64,000 nt of DNA from positions 1 to 64,000 of IMG/VR virus record IMGVR_UViG_3300049489_000993, one strand, 5' to 3'. This DNA is from a virus. Of this stretch, positions 41,818 to 50,648 are shown one piece after another (the first letter of the stretch is position 1; every line of letters begins with the position of its first letter). The notes beneath the pieces are model-generated. The model was not told the DNA's origin. It did no database searches and worked only from the letters and a program-made list of their open reading frames with translations. The translations under genes and the position numbers were made by a program.

Positions 41818-42504
41818 TCACTCCACCACCGGGGTCACGCGTGGATCAACGCCCACGACCGCGTTCGCCACATAGATGCCGTCGATGTGAGAGTAGCGCC
41901 CCGTAGCCCACGGTCCCAAGTCGAAGTCGGTTGCCGTCAGGAGGTGCGCGTAGCCCACGACCTGCATCATGCGCGCAAACACGTTCTCAGGCAGGTATTG
42001 CTGATTGGGGGCGAGGTCCATGCCGGAGAAGGTGGGCGTCTCGACACCCTCGCGCGCGAGCTTCGCCGAGGCGCCGAGCAAGATGGCGCGCAACACGTTG
42101 TGATACGCGAGCACGACGTCGGGGTTCGCCGCGTACGTGAAAATCTGGTAAGTGAACTGAAACCGCATAACCTGGGCGGAAACCGCGCGCCCAAGCTCGG
42201 CTTCGACGTCGCGGATGAAGCCTTCCACCGCCTCGATCGAGGTCGCATCTTTGCTGTTGCCGACGTAGTCGGCGTCCTCATGCTCGCCGGCCAGCACGAT
42301 CGCGAAGCAGGGGAGCTGGGCGTTGGCGCGCGCGTAGCTGTGGACGATGCGCGGCTGCCCTTCGCCCTTCCAGTAGGTCACGAGGTCGGCCAACTCGTCG
42401 TCGACGTAGCCCGGCGACGCGAGCACCCGACGCAGGTAGGCGTCCGACCCGTTGAGGGTGTCCAGCCCTTCCTGAATCACTCGGTGCAACACGCGCTCGA
42501 ACAC
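41818..42504 (-). CDS. Putative tail completion protein
   Basis: A 228-residue protein, from GTG 42504 with GGAGG upstream. The pattern (FIRDVEAELGRAVSAQVMRF, ANPDVVLAYHNVLRAILLG, HIDGIYVANAVVGVDP) is that of phage tail terminator or completion proteins, as is its place just upstream of the sheath. Family not confirmed. Confidence 0.55.
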   Translation of the reverse strand: MFERVLHRVIQEGLDTLNGSDAYLRRVLASPGYVDDELADLVTYWKGEGQPRIVHSYARANAQLPCFAIVLAGEHEDADYVGNSKDATSIEAVEGFIRDVEAELGRAVSAQVMRFQFTYQIFTYAANPDVVLAYHNVLRAILLGASAKLAREGVETPTFSGMDLAPNQQYLPENVFARMMQVVGYAHLLTATDFDLGPWATGRYSHIDGIYVANAVVGVDPRVTPVVE

Positions 42505-42505
42505 G

Positions 42506-43387
42506 TCACGCCCCTCCGGGTGGCTTCACGACACGATCCAAGATCGCCTGCACCATACCCGGTCCCTCATGCTCAATGAAGCGCACCACCTCCGGCGCCA
42601 AATGGGCGCCCGCGTAGCCGGGGTGAATCCAGCCGTTCGGCTGCCCGGTCGAGATAGTGCGGAAGGTGCCGTAGAACGCTTGGGTCGCGCGCTTGTACGT
42701 CTGCTGCATCTTGACAGCGCCCTCGAACAGCGGGGAATGGTGCTCGGCGCCGCCATGACGGATGAGCGCCGTCGATCCATCCGGCATCGTCACGAGCTTG
42801 TGACTGCGCCCTTTGACATCCATGCCGGTGCCGGCCGTATTGAGGCGGGCACCCCACTTCGTCTTCTCGCCAGGATTCGACAAAGAGGGGTCGAGCTTGC
42901 GCATCTCCTTCCATGCCTGGCGCCCCAAGGCGTTCGCTCGGTCGGCGCCAAGCTGCTTGGCGTAGGCGTCGGTGACGCGTTGGAAGTTGCGCCCAGATGA
43001 CGTGGGGGCGCCGAGACGGAAAAAGATGGAGCGGTAGAACCCACCGTCTTTGCGCGCATGCTTTCCCTTGCCTGCGCCGCGCTCCACGACGGGCACGTTG
43101 GGACCGAGCAACGTCTTGCGCATGTCGTAAGGCCCATAGCCGCGTTCGATCTGGTTGGGCCAGGCCCCCATGAGGGTGATCGAGGCGGCGAAGTCGCCGA
43201 ACTCGACGGGTTGGATCGCGCGCGTGTAGTCGTTGGCGGTGCGGTGGAGCTTCTCTTTGGCGAGCGAGACCCACTTCGCGCGCGCCGTATCCGCGAGCAT
43301 GCGCAGGATGTCGTGCAGGATGCTTTCGTCGAGCTGGAGCACCAGGCCGGGCGGCATGAGCGAGCCCACGTCGACGTCGTGGATCAC
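42506..43387 (-). CDS. Head-tail connection or virion morphogenesis protein
   Basis: A 293-residue protein starting at GTG 43387 in a GTGA overlap; longer frames lie inside the neighbouring gene. The start (VGSLMPPGLVLQLDESIL) is followed by ARAKWVSLAKEKLHRTAND, as in HK97 gp10-like proteins that act on tail assembly. GWIHPGYAGAHLAPEVV is a notable pattern. Function likely tail attachment. Confidence 0.55.
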   Translation of the reverse strand: MIHDVDVGSLMPPGLVLQLDESILHDILRMLADTARAKWVSLAKEKLHRTANDYTRAIQPVEFGDFAASITLMGAWPNQIERGYGPYDMRKTLLGPNVPVVERGAGKGKHARKDGGFYRSIFFRLGAPTSSGRNFQRVTDAYAKQLGADRANALGRQAWKEMRKLDPSLSNPGEKTKWGARLNTAGTGMDVKGRSHKLVTMPDGSTALIRHGGAEHHSPLFEGAVKMQQTYKRATQAFYGTFRTISTGQPNGWIHPGYAGAHLAPEVVRFIEHEGPGMVQAILDRVVKPPGGA

Positions 43388-44181
43388 AAGGTGGCGTCCT
43401 TCCCGAGGAGGTAGTCCAGGCGCACCATGGCCTGAATCGGATGGACCTCGTTGTCGCCGAGCACCTTGCCGGTTTTGAACTTGATGAGGGTGCCGCGCAC
43501 GATGTGTGGGTAGTCCACGACGACCCACACGGGGTTCATCTCGTACGCGATCGATAGCTTGGTCTTCGGGGGCGCCGTCACCTTGAGAGATCCATCAGGT
43601 TGGATCTCTACCGTTTCGGTGTAGTCCACAGTGACGCCGAGGTCGTCCGCGGAGAATGCTCGCCGCAGGCGCACAACAGGGTAGCGCAGCGCCGACACGG
43701 CCTTGTTGCCCACCGGGATGATTTGCGAGGAAGGCACCTCGAGCACTTGGCGGTAGAGCTGGGTGTGGTCGAGCACTTTGAAACGGTCGCGATGCCCAAC
43801 GCGGTTCCACGAGAACGTGGTGAGCGCGGCGGTACCCGAAAGCCATTCGCCGAACTTCTCGAAAATCTGCGGGTTGTTCACCAACGACGTCATAATCGCT
43901 TGGGTGGCGCGCTCGCTCGCGGTGTTCGCGAAGGCGGGCGTCTCCTTCGCATAGTCGATGAGGTCGGGCTCGGTGGGGTCGGGGAACACGTAGACGAAGC
44001 CGTCGCCGTCACAGAGCACGCAACCGGGGTTGGCTTGGTCGGTCGTCGGGTTGCGACAAGGGCACAGCTCCGAGGCAGACCAAAGCACCCGGTAACCCTT
44101 CTGCAAGATGAGGCGATCGAAGTCCGACTTTTGGAAGTCGACGCGAGGCTTGAGCGGGCCGATGTCTTTGGTGAGCGCCAC
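43384..44181 (-). CDS. Virion protein with four-Cys motif
   Basis: A 265-residue protein. CPCRNPTTDQANPGCVLCDG (C-x-C then C-x2-C) is a compact zinc-binding knuckle seen in some phage connector proteins. After it comes an all-beta region (SLKVTAPPKTKLSIAYEM, VVVDYPHIVRGTLIKF). It is one of a series of small late genes between capsid and sheath that build the head-tail interface. The start is GTG 44181, with a weak ribosome site. Confidence 0.6.
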   Translation of the reverse strand: MALTKDIGPLKPRVDFQKSDFDRLILQKGYRVLWSASELCPCRNPTTDQANPGCVLCDGDGFVYVFPDPTEPDLIDYAKETPAFANTASERATQAIMTSLVNNPQIFEKFGEWLSGTAALTTFSWNRVGHRDRFKVLDHTQLYRQVLEVPSSQIIPVGNKAVSALRYPVVRLRRAFSADDLGVTVDYTETVEIQPDGSLKVTAPPKTKLSIAYEMNPVWVVVDYPHIVRGTLIKFKTGKVLGDNEVHPIQAMVRLDYLLGKDATL

Positions 44182-44185
44182 GACG

Positions 44186-45226
44186 TCACACCGCCGTCAA
44201 GCGGAGCCCCTTGTAGTAGCGGCGCAACGTCGGTGTCAGATCGCGGATTCGTTGGCGGTAAATCAAGAGACGCGCACCGTAACCGGCGTTTGTTGCACTA
44301 GAAGTCGTGCCGACACTCTCCGACAAACCATCTATTGAAAGACTCTTTGTGGCAATGCCGGCACCGGCGATGAGGTCACCTGCGGTATTGAATGGGCCAA
44401 ACGAGGAATGCATCCCCACCAGCTCCACCAATGTTGGTGGGATGCGGCCGAGCGGGAACCCCGCGACGTAGTCGACTTGAATCAAACCGGGAAGGAAGTT
44501 GGCCCCCCCGTAAATGAGAGGCAGATAGCCCCCGCCCGCCGAGATGAACGCGTTGGTGTAGACGCCGTTCGCTGGATAGACCTGAAACTGTCCCGCTTCC
44601 AAATCCGCGTTGATCCACTCGGGCGGGAACTCGATCACCGTCGCCCCGTTGGGGTACCGCAGTGCCACCTTGTCGATCGAGATCGCTGGGTAGTATTTCA
44701 CGCGCCCATAGACGAAGGATTCGTAGTCGCGCCGGTAGAAGTCATGCCGCTCGGCCACGATCTTCGTCGGCAGGAGCTTCATGTCCAGCTCGAACTCCAC
44801 CTGCGAGATGGCGGCGCGAATGTAGTGTGCGTACAGCTCATCGGGGTACGGCAGGCCGTGGTCTTCGGTCAGATCAACGCCGTAGAGGTAGATCGCTTTG
44901 AGCTGCTCGATCGTCAGCACAGCCTCGAAAGAGGTGTCGATCGCCTGTGAGGGCGTTTGTGGCACATCCGCTGGCGGCACCGGCGCCGTTGACGTCAAAA
45001 CCGCGCGAAAGCTGCTTGTGGAATCGGCGAGCCCGTCCACGATGAACCAGTAGTTGTACTTCCCCGCCTCGATGCGCAGATGCGTGCTGGCGTCGGTGAG
45101 CGCCGTCCACGTCGCGCCTTGGTCGTCCGACTGCTCGATGCGGATGCGGTCGTACAGCGCGGTCAGGAGCCCGGCGGGGTCGCTCGCAAAGAAAAAGACC
45201 TTCATGGTCTGCGCGAAGGCTGCCAT
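44186..45226 (-). CDS. Putative head-tail connector protein
   Basis: A 346-residue protein. The N-terminal 120 residues are beta-rich (RIRIEQSDDQGATWTALTD); the C-terminal part (DELYAHYIRAAISQVEFELDM) resembles the helical core of gp6-type connectors, and NPGLIQVDYVAGFPLG-like strands follow. The order suits a connector or adaptor. Recognition is moderate. Confidence 0.55.
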   Translation of the reverse strand: MAAFAQTMKVFFFASDPAGLLTALYDRIRIEQSDDQGATWTALTDASTHLRIEAGKYNYWFIVDGLADSTSSFRAVLTSTAPVPPADVPQTPSQAIDTSFEAVLTIEQLKAIYLYGVDLTEDHGLPYPDELYAHYIRAAISQVEFELDMKLLPTKIVAERHDFYRRDYESFVYGRVKYYPAISIDKVALRYPNGATVIEFPPEWINADLEAGQFQVYPANGVYTNAFISAGGGYLPLIYGGANFLPGLIQVDYVAGFPLGRIPPTLVELVGMHSSFGPFNTAGDLIAGAGIATKSLSIDGLSESVGTTSSATNAGYGARLLIYRQRIRDLTPTLRRYYKGLRLTAV

Positions 45227-45227
45227 G

Positions 45228-45884
45228 TCAATGCACCACGTCTTGCACGAGAGTGAGCTTGCCGGTGAACGCCGTCTTGGCCTTGCCGCGGCGAATCTCG
45301 AACGTGGCCGCGGCGTCCGAGGTCTCCCACGCCACCTCGACCTCGAGCGCCGTCGCGGAGACCACCTTGGAGATCAAGCGCGGGGCGCCCAGATTAGGCC
45401 CGCTCGTCGGGTGCAGCACATCGCCCGCCTTCGCCTTGGTGAACGCCGTGCCCGTGCCCGTCACCCCCACTGCACTCGCGACAATGGCCGCCGTGCCGAC
45501 GCCAGCGCCGGGGCGCGGTACGTCTTGACGCACCACCTCGAAGTCGTGTGCATAGACCCCCGCTTTGTTGTCCGACGTATCCGGCTTGTCGATCTTGACG
45601 ACGCACTGCCCCACGGTGAGCCCCGTTTGGGGGAGCACCTCGATCTCGTCGGTGCGGTAGGACGCTTTGAAGATGGCCGCCGCGGCGTTCTTGTCCTTCG
45701 ATGGCGCCGCCTTGGCGGCGTAGCGCAGCACAGCGGGGCGGCTGGGAGTCCCATCAGTGGCGGTTCCGAGGTTGATGAGGTTCTGCGTGGGCTGCGCCGT
45801 GTCCTTCACGGTGACGAGGATGTCGTCGCTGTCGCCGCGTACGAGGCTAATATCCACTTCGGCGGGTGCTTTGATCGTGGCCAT
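45228..45884 (-). CDS. Beta-rich virion protein (218 aa)
   Basis: A 218-residue protein of beta strands (DISLVRGDSDDILVTVKDT) and a second Ig-like half (VGVTGTGTAFTKAKAGD, EVEVAWETSDAAATFEIRR). The N-terminal domain resembles baseplate or head-decoration Ig-like modules. It overlaps no neighbours and belongs to the late operon. Role unknown. Confidence 0.6.
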   Translation of the reverse strand: MATIKAPAEVDISLVRGDSDDILVTVKDTAQPTQNLINLGTATDGTPSRPAVLRYAAKAAPSKDKNAAAAIFKASYRTDEIEVLPQTGLTVGQCVVKIDKPDTSDNKAGVYAHDFEVVRQDVPRPGAGVGTAAIVASAVGVTGTGTAFTKAKAGDVLHPTSGPNLGAPRLISKVVSATALEVEVAWETSDAAATFEIRRGKAKTAFTGKLTLVQDVVH

Positions 45885-45888
45885 CGTC

Positions 45889-46164
45889 TCAGCACTCCTT
45901 GATCGTGGCGGTCGCGGTGAGAGAGGCCACGGTAGCCGTCAGGGCGTCGTCTTGGATCACACCTATGAGGGCATCGTCTGCGACGGCGCCGCAAAGTTGG
46001 CCGTCGGGTGATACCACGCCGGTGAGGGCAAGGCCCGCCACGACTGCGGCGGTCATCGTATCGGCCGCCACCAATGCGGTCACATCCCGCCCAACCAGTG
46101 TGTACGCCACGCTGTCCGGGTCGCAGATCCAACCATTCGTGATGAGCCCGCTCGTCCCGACCAT
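45889..46164 (-). CDS. Small Ala/Thr-rich virion protein (91 aa)
   Basis: The 91-residue product has repeats of the form TALVAADTMTAAVVAGLALTG and DALTATVASLTATATI, an extended beta-strand array with an Ig-like look. It may decorate the capsid or tail. Not recognised. Start at ATG 46164. Confidence 0.55.
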   Translation of the reverse strand: MVGTSGLITNGWICDPDSVAYTLVGRDVTALVAADTMTAAVVAGLALTGVVSPDGQLCGAVADDALIGVIQDDALTATVASLTATATIKEC

Positions 46165-46177
46165 GCGCGCCAGCGTG

Positions 46178-46690
46178 TCATGGCGCGAGCGTGCGCACCA
46201 AGTCGTTCCACGTAGAAGGGCCTGGATAGGTCGCTACGACGTCGATTGTCGCGATGGGGGAAACGTCCGCGAGCGCGTCCGCTTTCGTAGCGTAGAGCTT
46301 CCTGCGCGCTGTCAGGGGCCTTCCAGTGCCCACGTCCGCCACGAGCACGGTGTCGCGCACGTTTTCCCCCTGATGCGCGAGGAGCTTCACCAAGGCCAGC
46401 TCAAAGTCCGAAACCACCCGGATGTGCTCCACGCCCGGCTCATGGTCCGAAAGCACCGTGAACCCGGCATCGTTGAACACCTCGAAGGCGACCGAGTAAT
46501 GCCCGGCAAGCGCCGGAGAGGTCCAGGCGGCTTGGTAGGTGCCGACAAAGGCTGACCGATGCGTCATAGGGAGCGTAGTGACAAGCGTGCCTGCGGCATC
46601 CAGCACCTTGGCGCGGGGATACTTGACGGCACTGCGGTCGGCGAGCACCACTTCGACGAGAACGGGTTGGCCAACAGTACCAAGAATCAT
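46178..46690 (-). CDS. Beta-rich hypothetical virion protein (170 aa)
   Basis: The ATG at 46690 overlaps the preceding stop (ATGA); the longer frame is not used. QPVLVEVVLADRSAVKYPR is an Ig/FN3-like start, and FVGTYQAAWTSPALAGHYSV fits an Ig-like domain. The C-terminus is helical (FELALVKLLAHQG). It may be a tail or connector decoration protein. Confidence 0.6.
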   Translation of the reverse strand: MILGTVGQPVLVEVVLADRSAVKYPRAKVLDAAGTLVTTLPMTHRSAFVGTYQAAWTSPALAGHYSVAFEVFNDAGFTVLSDHEPGVEHIRVVSDFELALVKLLAHQGENVRDTVLVADVGTGRPLTARRKLYATKADALADVSPIATIDVVATYPGPSTWNDLVRTLAP

Positions 46691-47097
46691 GCGCTTGTTT
46701 TCAGGGCGAGCACGGGGGCAAAGAAAGCGTCTGTGTTCTGGCGATGCTGGCGTACCCTGGAGCGGCGCGCTTGAATCGCGTTCGCGAGCTGCGTGGAGAG
46801 CCCTTCGGCTTCCGCGACAACGTCGTCGAGCATGTCGAGGGCGGCAGCGGCACGATCCCCACAGCGAATCTTGGCCTGGATGGTGAGCGCCTTGGCTACG
46901 TCGGCAGGGGTGCAATAGCCCAGCTCGATGAGAAGCGCGCCCAGGAGGTGTTCGTTGGTGCGCGACTGCACCCCCACAGCCTGCAAGAGCTGCTCGCGGG
47001 TCACCTTGTGCAGCCGCATGAGGATGTTCCCGACCGTGCTCTCGTCCTTGAAAGGGTCGACCACGGGGGGCGCTGAGATCACCTTGCGGAAGCGCAT
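46687..47097 (-). CDS. Small protein with MshEN-like repeat domain
   Basis: A 136-residue protein from ATG 47097. Its first 80 residues hold two turns of a motif: VGNILMRLHKVTREQLLQA and LGALLIELGYCTPADVAKAL, with a Q between them. This is the layout of the MshEN domain (N-terminal GspE), known for binding cyclic di-GMP in type IV pilus and secretion ATPases. The ligand residues cannot be verified by eye. The C-terminus is helical and basic. Located in the virion gene region. Confidence 0.55.
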   Translation of the reverse strand: MRFRKVISAPPVVDPFKDESTVGNILMRLHKVTREQLLQAVGVQSRTNEHLLGALLIELGYCTPADVAKALTIQAKIRCGDRAAAALDMLDDVVAEAEGLSTQLANAIQARRSRVRQHRQNTDAFFAPVLALKTSA

Positions 47098-47098
47098 G

Positions 47099-47371
47099 CT
47101 AGTCCTCCTCGTGCTCGGTCGCGGCGGCGATGGCGGCGATAAGCTGCCGGTTGCTCTCGTTGCTCGTTTGCAACAAGGCAATCTGTTTTTCGGTGGTCTG
47201 CACAATGCGGTCGTTCAGGGCTTGGATCTGCTGCGCGTGAACGCGCTCCCGCAAGCGGGAGTCGAAGTAGAGGTGGCGAATGCTGAACCCAGCAAGGATG
47301 ACCAGCCCCCAAGGCCCGCCTTTTTGAAGCAGCTCAAGCGCCGTCATCCAGCCCATCCCGCCCTCGTTCAT
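47099..47371 (-). CDS. Small membrane protein with coiled coil
   Basis: A 90-residue protein: a hydrophobic segment (PWGLVILAGFSIRHLYF) after a short lead, then a coiled coil (QQIQALNDRIVQTTEKQIA) and an acidic end. It looks like a small phage membrane anchor or holin-like protein. Its presence within late structural genes is unusual. The ribosome site is weak. Confidence 0.6.
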   Translation of the reverse strand: MNEGGMGWMTALELLQKGGPWGLVILAGFSIRHLYFDSRLRERVHAQQIQALNDRIVQTTEKQIALLQTSNESNRQLIAAIAAATEHEED

Positions 47372-47417
47372 GGTCCTGTCGTATCGCGTTTTGGTTCCGC
47401 ACGCGACCTGCGACGTG

Positions 47418-47570
47418 TCACCTTTTCTGCTTCTCGCGGATCAACTCCTCGATCTTTTCCGGTGTGAGCCCTAGCGACGTCGCCTTGACCTTGGCCTTTG
47501 GCGCCTCGACGCTCTCCGTAGTGCCTGTGGGCTTGACCTCAATGACCGTGATTCTTTTCTCGTCCGGCAT
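47418..47570 (-). CDS. Short hypothetical protein (50 aa)
   Basis: A 50-codon frame whose ATG at 47570 overlaps the upstream stop (TAATG) and has GGGAG six bases upstream. KRITVIEVKPTG then Lys/Ala-rich text and TPEKIEELIREKQKR form a strand plus helix. Gene packing and ribosome site support it. Function unknown. Confidence 0.55.
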   Translation of the reverse strand: MPDEKRITVIEVKPTGTTESVEAPKAKVKATSLGLTPEKIEELIREKQKR

Positions 47571-48031
47571 TACACACTCCCGATGTACCAGCGGTACAAA
47601 ATACCCATGTGCCGTGTTGTTCCGCCCGGCACGGCCTCGACGATGGTGCGCATAAATAGGCCGGGCGCAATAGGCGCGACCGTGGGCATGATGATGTCCT
47701 CTTTCCAGAGCGCGCTCGTCGGCAGGCGGTAGTCTTTGACGTAGCGGACCAGCTCGATCGGCGTGCCGAGTGGGATCGAGTAGAGCGTGTGCAGGCCCAT
47801 GACGTCGTTTTTGTCGACGACGGAGAACTGCGCCAGATCGCCACGCATGGAGCCCTCGCACCAAAACTGCCCGCCCTGTACAAGCAGTTGCTCTGTGACC
47901 TCAATGTCGAGAATCGCGGTGCTGTCGGCGTCACACGAAATAGCGTAGCCCGCCAAACGTGCCTGTGCGCTCGCGTGCAGAAAGCTCGGGGCGTAGATGG
48001 GCATGCCTTCTTCGTTCTTTGGGATGCCCAT
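47570..48031 (-). CDS. Putative virion protein (153 aa)
   Basis: A 153-residue protein. The centre (GGQFWCEGSMRGDLAQFSVV, HTLYSIPLGTPIELVRYVK) is beta-rich. It may be a head decoration or head-fibre component, as its neighbours are. Not recognised. Confidence 0.6.
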   Translation of the reverse strand: MGIPKNEEGMPIYAPSFLHASAQARLAGYAISCDADSTAILDIEVTEQLLVQGGQFWCEGSMRGDLAQFSVVDKNDVMGLHTLYSIPLGTPIELVRYVKDYRLPTSALWKEDIIMPTVAPIAPGLFMRTIVEAVPGGTTRHMGILYRWYIGSV

Positions 48032-49675
48032 CTATGTCTCCACCGTGAATACGAAAATGATGTCGAAGGTGCCCGCCGTCGTGTTGGTGGCACATTTGAT
48101 GTGATAGCCCTCACCTGCGCGGATCGTGGGCGGTTTCGTTTGCGGATCGTGTTTTTGGAACGCCGGTGTAAGGTTCTGGTGCGTGACTTGGAGTGCCTCC
48201 ACGTCGAGCGCACCGGGACCCCACTCGTCGCTCGACCATTCCCAGCGTTGCTCGACAGTGACCACTTCACCTGCGACTGTCGACGAGGTGCGCACGGTCA
48301 CCGCGGCTGGGAGCACGTCATCGGTATCTCTCGCCACAGCTGCGACTGACAAGCCCCCGCTGTGTCCTGTGATGCGTCGTAGCTCAAACAACGTCACCAC
48401 GCCCGTAACGGCGCTTGTCTGGGAGTTGCGAATCCATATCTCACGCAGGCGCACAACCCGAGGAGAACCAGCGGCGAGGCACAACGACAACATGCTCTTG
48501 TTGTTGCCAAGCGGGGCGTCTTGAACGCCGACGGTAAACGTCGGTTGCTCATTGGGCTCGACGTATAAGCCGCCCGCGTGACCAAGCGCGCGCGGTAGAG
48601 CCTCCACCATGGGCACGAGCACAAGCTGGAGCCGGAGCACTCCCTGCGGTGTAGGGCCGTTCGTGTAGACAACCCGGCAGTACGTTGCCGTCGACTGTAT
48701 TGTGCGCGAGAACCCGATGCCTGCGAGCACGGTGTAGTGATCGACGATGTCCCAGTTGGTGCCGTCCATCGACTGCTCGACGCACAGCCCTTTTGCAGCC
48801 GAATCTTGGTCCGTGAAGACGTTGATCTGGATGCCCATCGTCGAGATGCAGACCTCGGCGTTGCCAGTAAAAACACCCGCAGCGCCAAGAGGCGTCGTCG
48901 TCGAGTTGCCGAGGACGCTGTACGCTGTCTGCCCGACGCTAGCGCGCACGACGCTAGAAGCTGTGGTCGCATGCCCTGTGGTACTCGCGGTGCCACTTGT
49001 CCACGCACTCGCGCGGAGACGAGCCTTGGCGAACCCAGCGCACACAGCACGAAACTGCCCATTGGTTGTGGTCTGCGATACGGAGGTCTGCGCGTCGCCC
49101 GTGAGGTAGCCTGTGATCGAGAACCAATCGGTGCCGTTGATCGTGGCTTCAGCGACGAGGGTGCCTACCCACGTTCCCGTGATCTGCGTACTCACTACGC
49201 CGCATCCGCTAACGTCGATCTCCGCCGTTTGCCCGGCCCCGGTGATCGCCACCGTGACGATGCGATCTGCCGGCGGTTGCGCGGCGTAGTCGCTGGCCAT
49301 GACGACGGGGGCGCTATTGGCGGCAGTCTTTTGTCCGAGCGTGTTCCAACGCGCAACGATGACGTCGTAGAGGTCTTTGAGCCGCCCAAGAACGGTATTC
49401 GCCGTCGGGCTCGCCTGCACTTCGCCAACGCGAGCCGTGAACGTAGCCTCGGCTACGCGCGTCCCCAGGGCGACGTCGAGGTTCGTGTTGTCGACAGTGA
49501 GGCTTCCGCCGTTGTCGTTGACGGCCACGCTGTTGTTGGGCGAGACGGCGACGACGAGTGCTTTGTCCGCTGCGACTGCTGCCGTCGACGCGGCTTTGAC
49601 ACTCGCAGCGTTCGCGCCGTCGCGGATGGTGACGTCGCCTTCGATGATGTTGAAGCCGCTCACGACAGCACCCAC
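48032..49675 (-). CDS. Beta-rich virion/fibre protein (547 aa)
   Basis: A 547-residue protein, from GTG 49675. The start (IRDGANAASVKAASTAAVAAD, ALVVAVSPNNSVAV) is a typical module of phage head fibres and virion decoration proteins. The rest is beta-rich with YVEPNEQPTFTVGVQD. It lies among virion genes and may form a capsid fibre. It overlaps its upstream neighbour by 16 bases. Confidence 0.65.
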   Translation of the reverse strand: MGAVVSGFNIIEGDVTIRDGANAASVKAASTAAVAADKALVVAVSPNNSVAVNDNGGSLTVDNTNLDVALGTRVAEATFTARVGEVQASPTANTVLGRLKDLYDVIVARWNTLGQKTAANSAPVVMASDYAAQPPADRIVTVAITGAGQTAEIDVSGCGVVSTQITGTWVGTLVAEATINGTDWFSITGYLTGDAQTSVSQTTTNGQFRAVCAGFAKARLRASAWTSGTASTTGHATTASSVVRASVGQTAYSVLGNSTTTPLGAAGVFTGNAEVCISTMGIQINVFTDQDSAAKGLCVEQSMDGTNWDIVDHYTVLAGIGFSRTIQSTATYCRVVYTNGPTPQGVLRLQLVLVPMVEALPRALGHAGGLYVEPNEQPTFTVGVQDAPLGNNKSMLSLCLAAGSPRVVRLREIWIRNSQTSAVTGVVTLFELRRITGHSGGLSVAAVARDTDDVLPAAVTVRTSSTVAGEVVTVEQRWEWSSDEWGPGALDVEALQVTHQNLTPAFQKHDPQTKPPTIRAGEGYHIKCATNTTAGTFDIIFVFTVET

Positions 49676-50121
49676 GCGATCGACTCGACCTGGCCGCCGC
49701 TGCGCGTGATCGTGCCGGTCAAGGTTTGCACGAGCGCGCCCCCGGCGTCGTACTGCTTCATGACGACGGTGTCGACCTGGCCGCCGCTGCGGGTGATAAG
49801 CGTCTCACGCACCTTCGTGATCTTCGTGTTGTCGGTCCACACGATGTCGCTTGTGACCTGCCCACCGCTGCGCGTGACCTCTTCGTAGCTCGTCTCGGCG
49901 ACATCATGAACGAGCTGATCGAGTACGAGGTGGGTGCCCGCGCTGATTCCAGAACCGGCGCTGCGCGGATCGAAGGTTCCTGCGGCATCGCGGAACTGGA
50001 ATACCGAGCCGTCGAAACGGAGACCACCGGCGCCAGACGGGGCGCCTGGGTTCGCTCCGAGGGTGATCTCCTCGTCCTCGCGAAGCGCCCCAGGAGCGTC
50101 TCTGTGCGGTGTTGCAGGCAC
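49660..50121 (-). CDS. Virion protein with TRSGGQV repeats (153 aa)
   Basis: The motif TRSGGQV occurs three times at intervals of about 24-35 residues, with beta-strands between (IVWTDNTKITKVRETLI; DTVVMKQYDAGGALVQTL). It looks like a small structural repeat protein attached to fibres. The start is GTG 50121 at a TAGTG overlap. Confidence 0.6.
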   Translation of the reverse strand: MPATPHRDAPGALREDEEITLGANPGAPSGAGGLRFDGSVFQFRDAAGTFDPRSAGSGISAGTHLVLDQLVHDVAETSYEEVTRSGGQVTSDIVWTDNTKITKVRETLITRSGGQVDTVVMKQYDAGGALVQTLTGTITRSGGQVESIAWVLS

Positions 50122-50633
50122 TATCTGCCCCGCTTTCGGGCTTTCTTCATGGGAGCGTCCTCGGCCAGCCGGCGCGCTTTCATGGTCGGGGGTGGGCGCT
50201 GCCCGATGATACGAGCGTCGGCCTCCTGTGGGACATCGCCGGCGACCTCGCGTGCCACAAGCGCCTCTGCACGCGAGCGATCTTCGTCATGTTGTTTTTT
50301 GGTGAGCGCGACGGCGAGCTTCAAACCCGCCACCTGCCCAGCCGCCACCTTGTGCTCGTCCTCGGCCTGGCTGGCCACGGCGAGCGCGCGACGATGCGCG
50401 AGCGTGACAAGGTCCTTGCGTATTTTGGCGTCCGACAACAACAGCTTGCCCGCATCCACCTCGACGTCAATATCCGCGTGCAAAGTGAGCACCGCAGCGG
50501 CAGCGCGCTTCACCCATCCAGCACCCCCGCTTGCGGCGCGCTCGGCCTTCTCGGCGGCGTCGAGCGCGTCATCCAAGCGGGCGCCGAGGTCGTGTGCGGC
50601 GGCCGCGCGAATCAAAGCCTTTTCAGCACCCAC
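50121..50633 (-). CDS. Helical coiled-coil protein (170 aa)
   Basis: A 170-residue Ala/Lys/Glu-rich helical protein, with AGGAG upstream of GTG 50633. LDDALDAAEKAERAASGG and SDAKIRKDLVTLAHRRALA are heptad-like; the C-terminus is basic (MKKARKRGR). It could be an assembly or DNA-contact protein. Not recognised. Confidence 0.6.
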   Translation of the reverse strand: MGAEKALIRAAAAHDLGARLDDALDAAEKAERAASGGAGWVKRAAAAVLTLHADIDVEVDAGKLLLSDAKIRKDLVTLAHRRALAVASQAEDEHKVAAGQVAGLKLAVALTKKQHDEDRSRAEALVAREVAGDVPQEADARIIGQRPPPTMKARRLAEDAPMKKARKRGR

Positions 50634-50648
50634 GCCACGCTCCTATGT

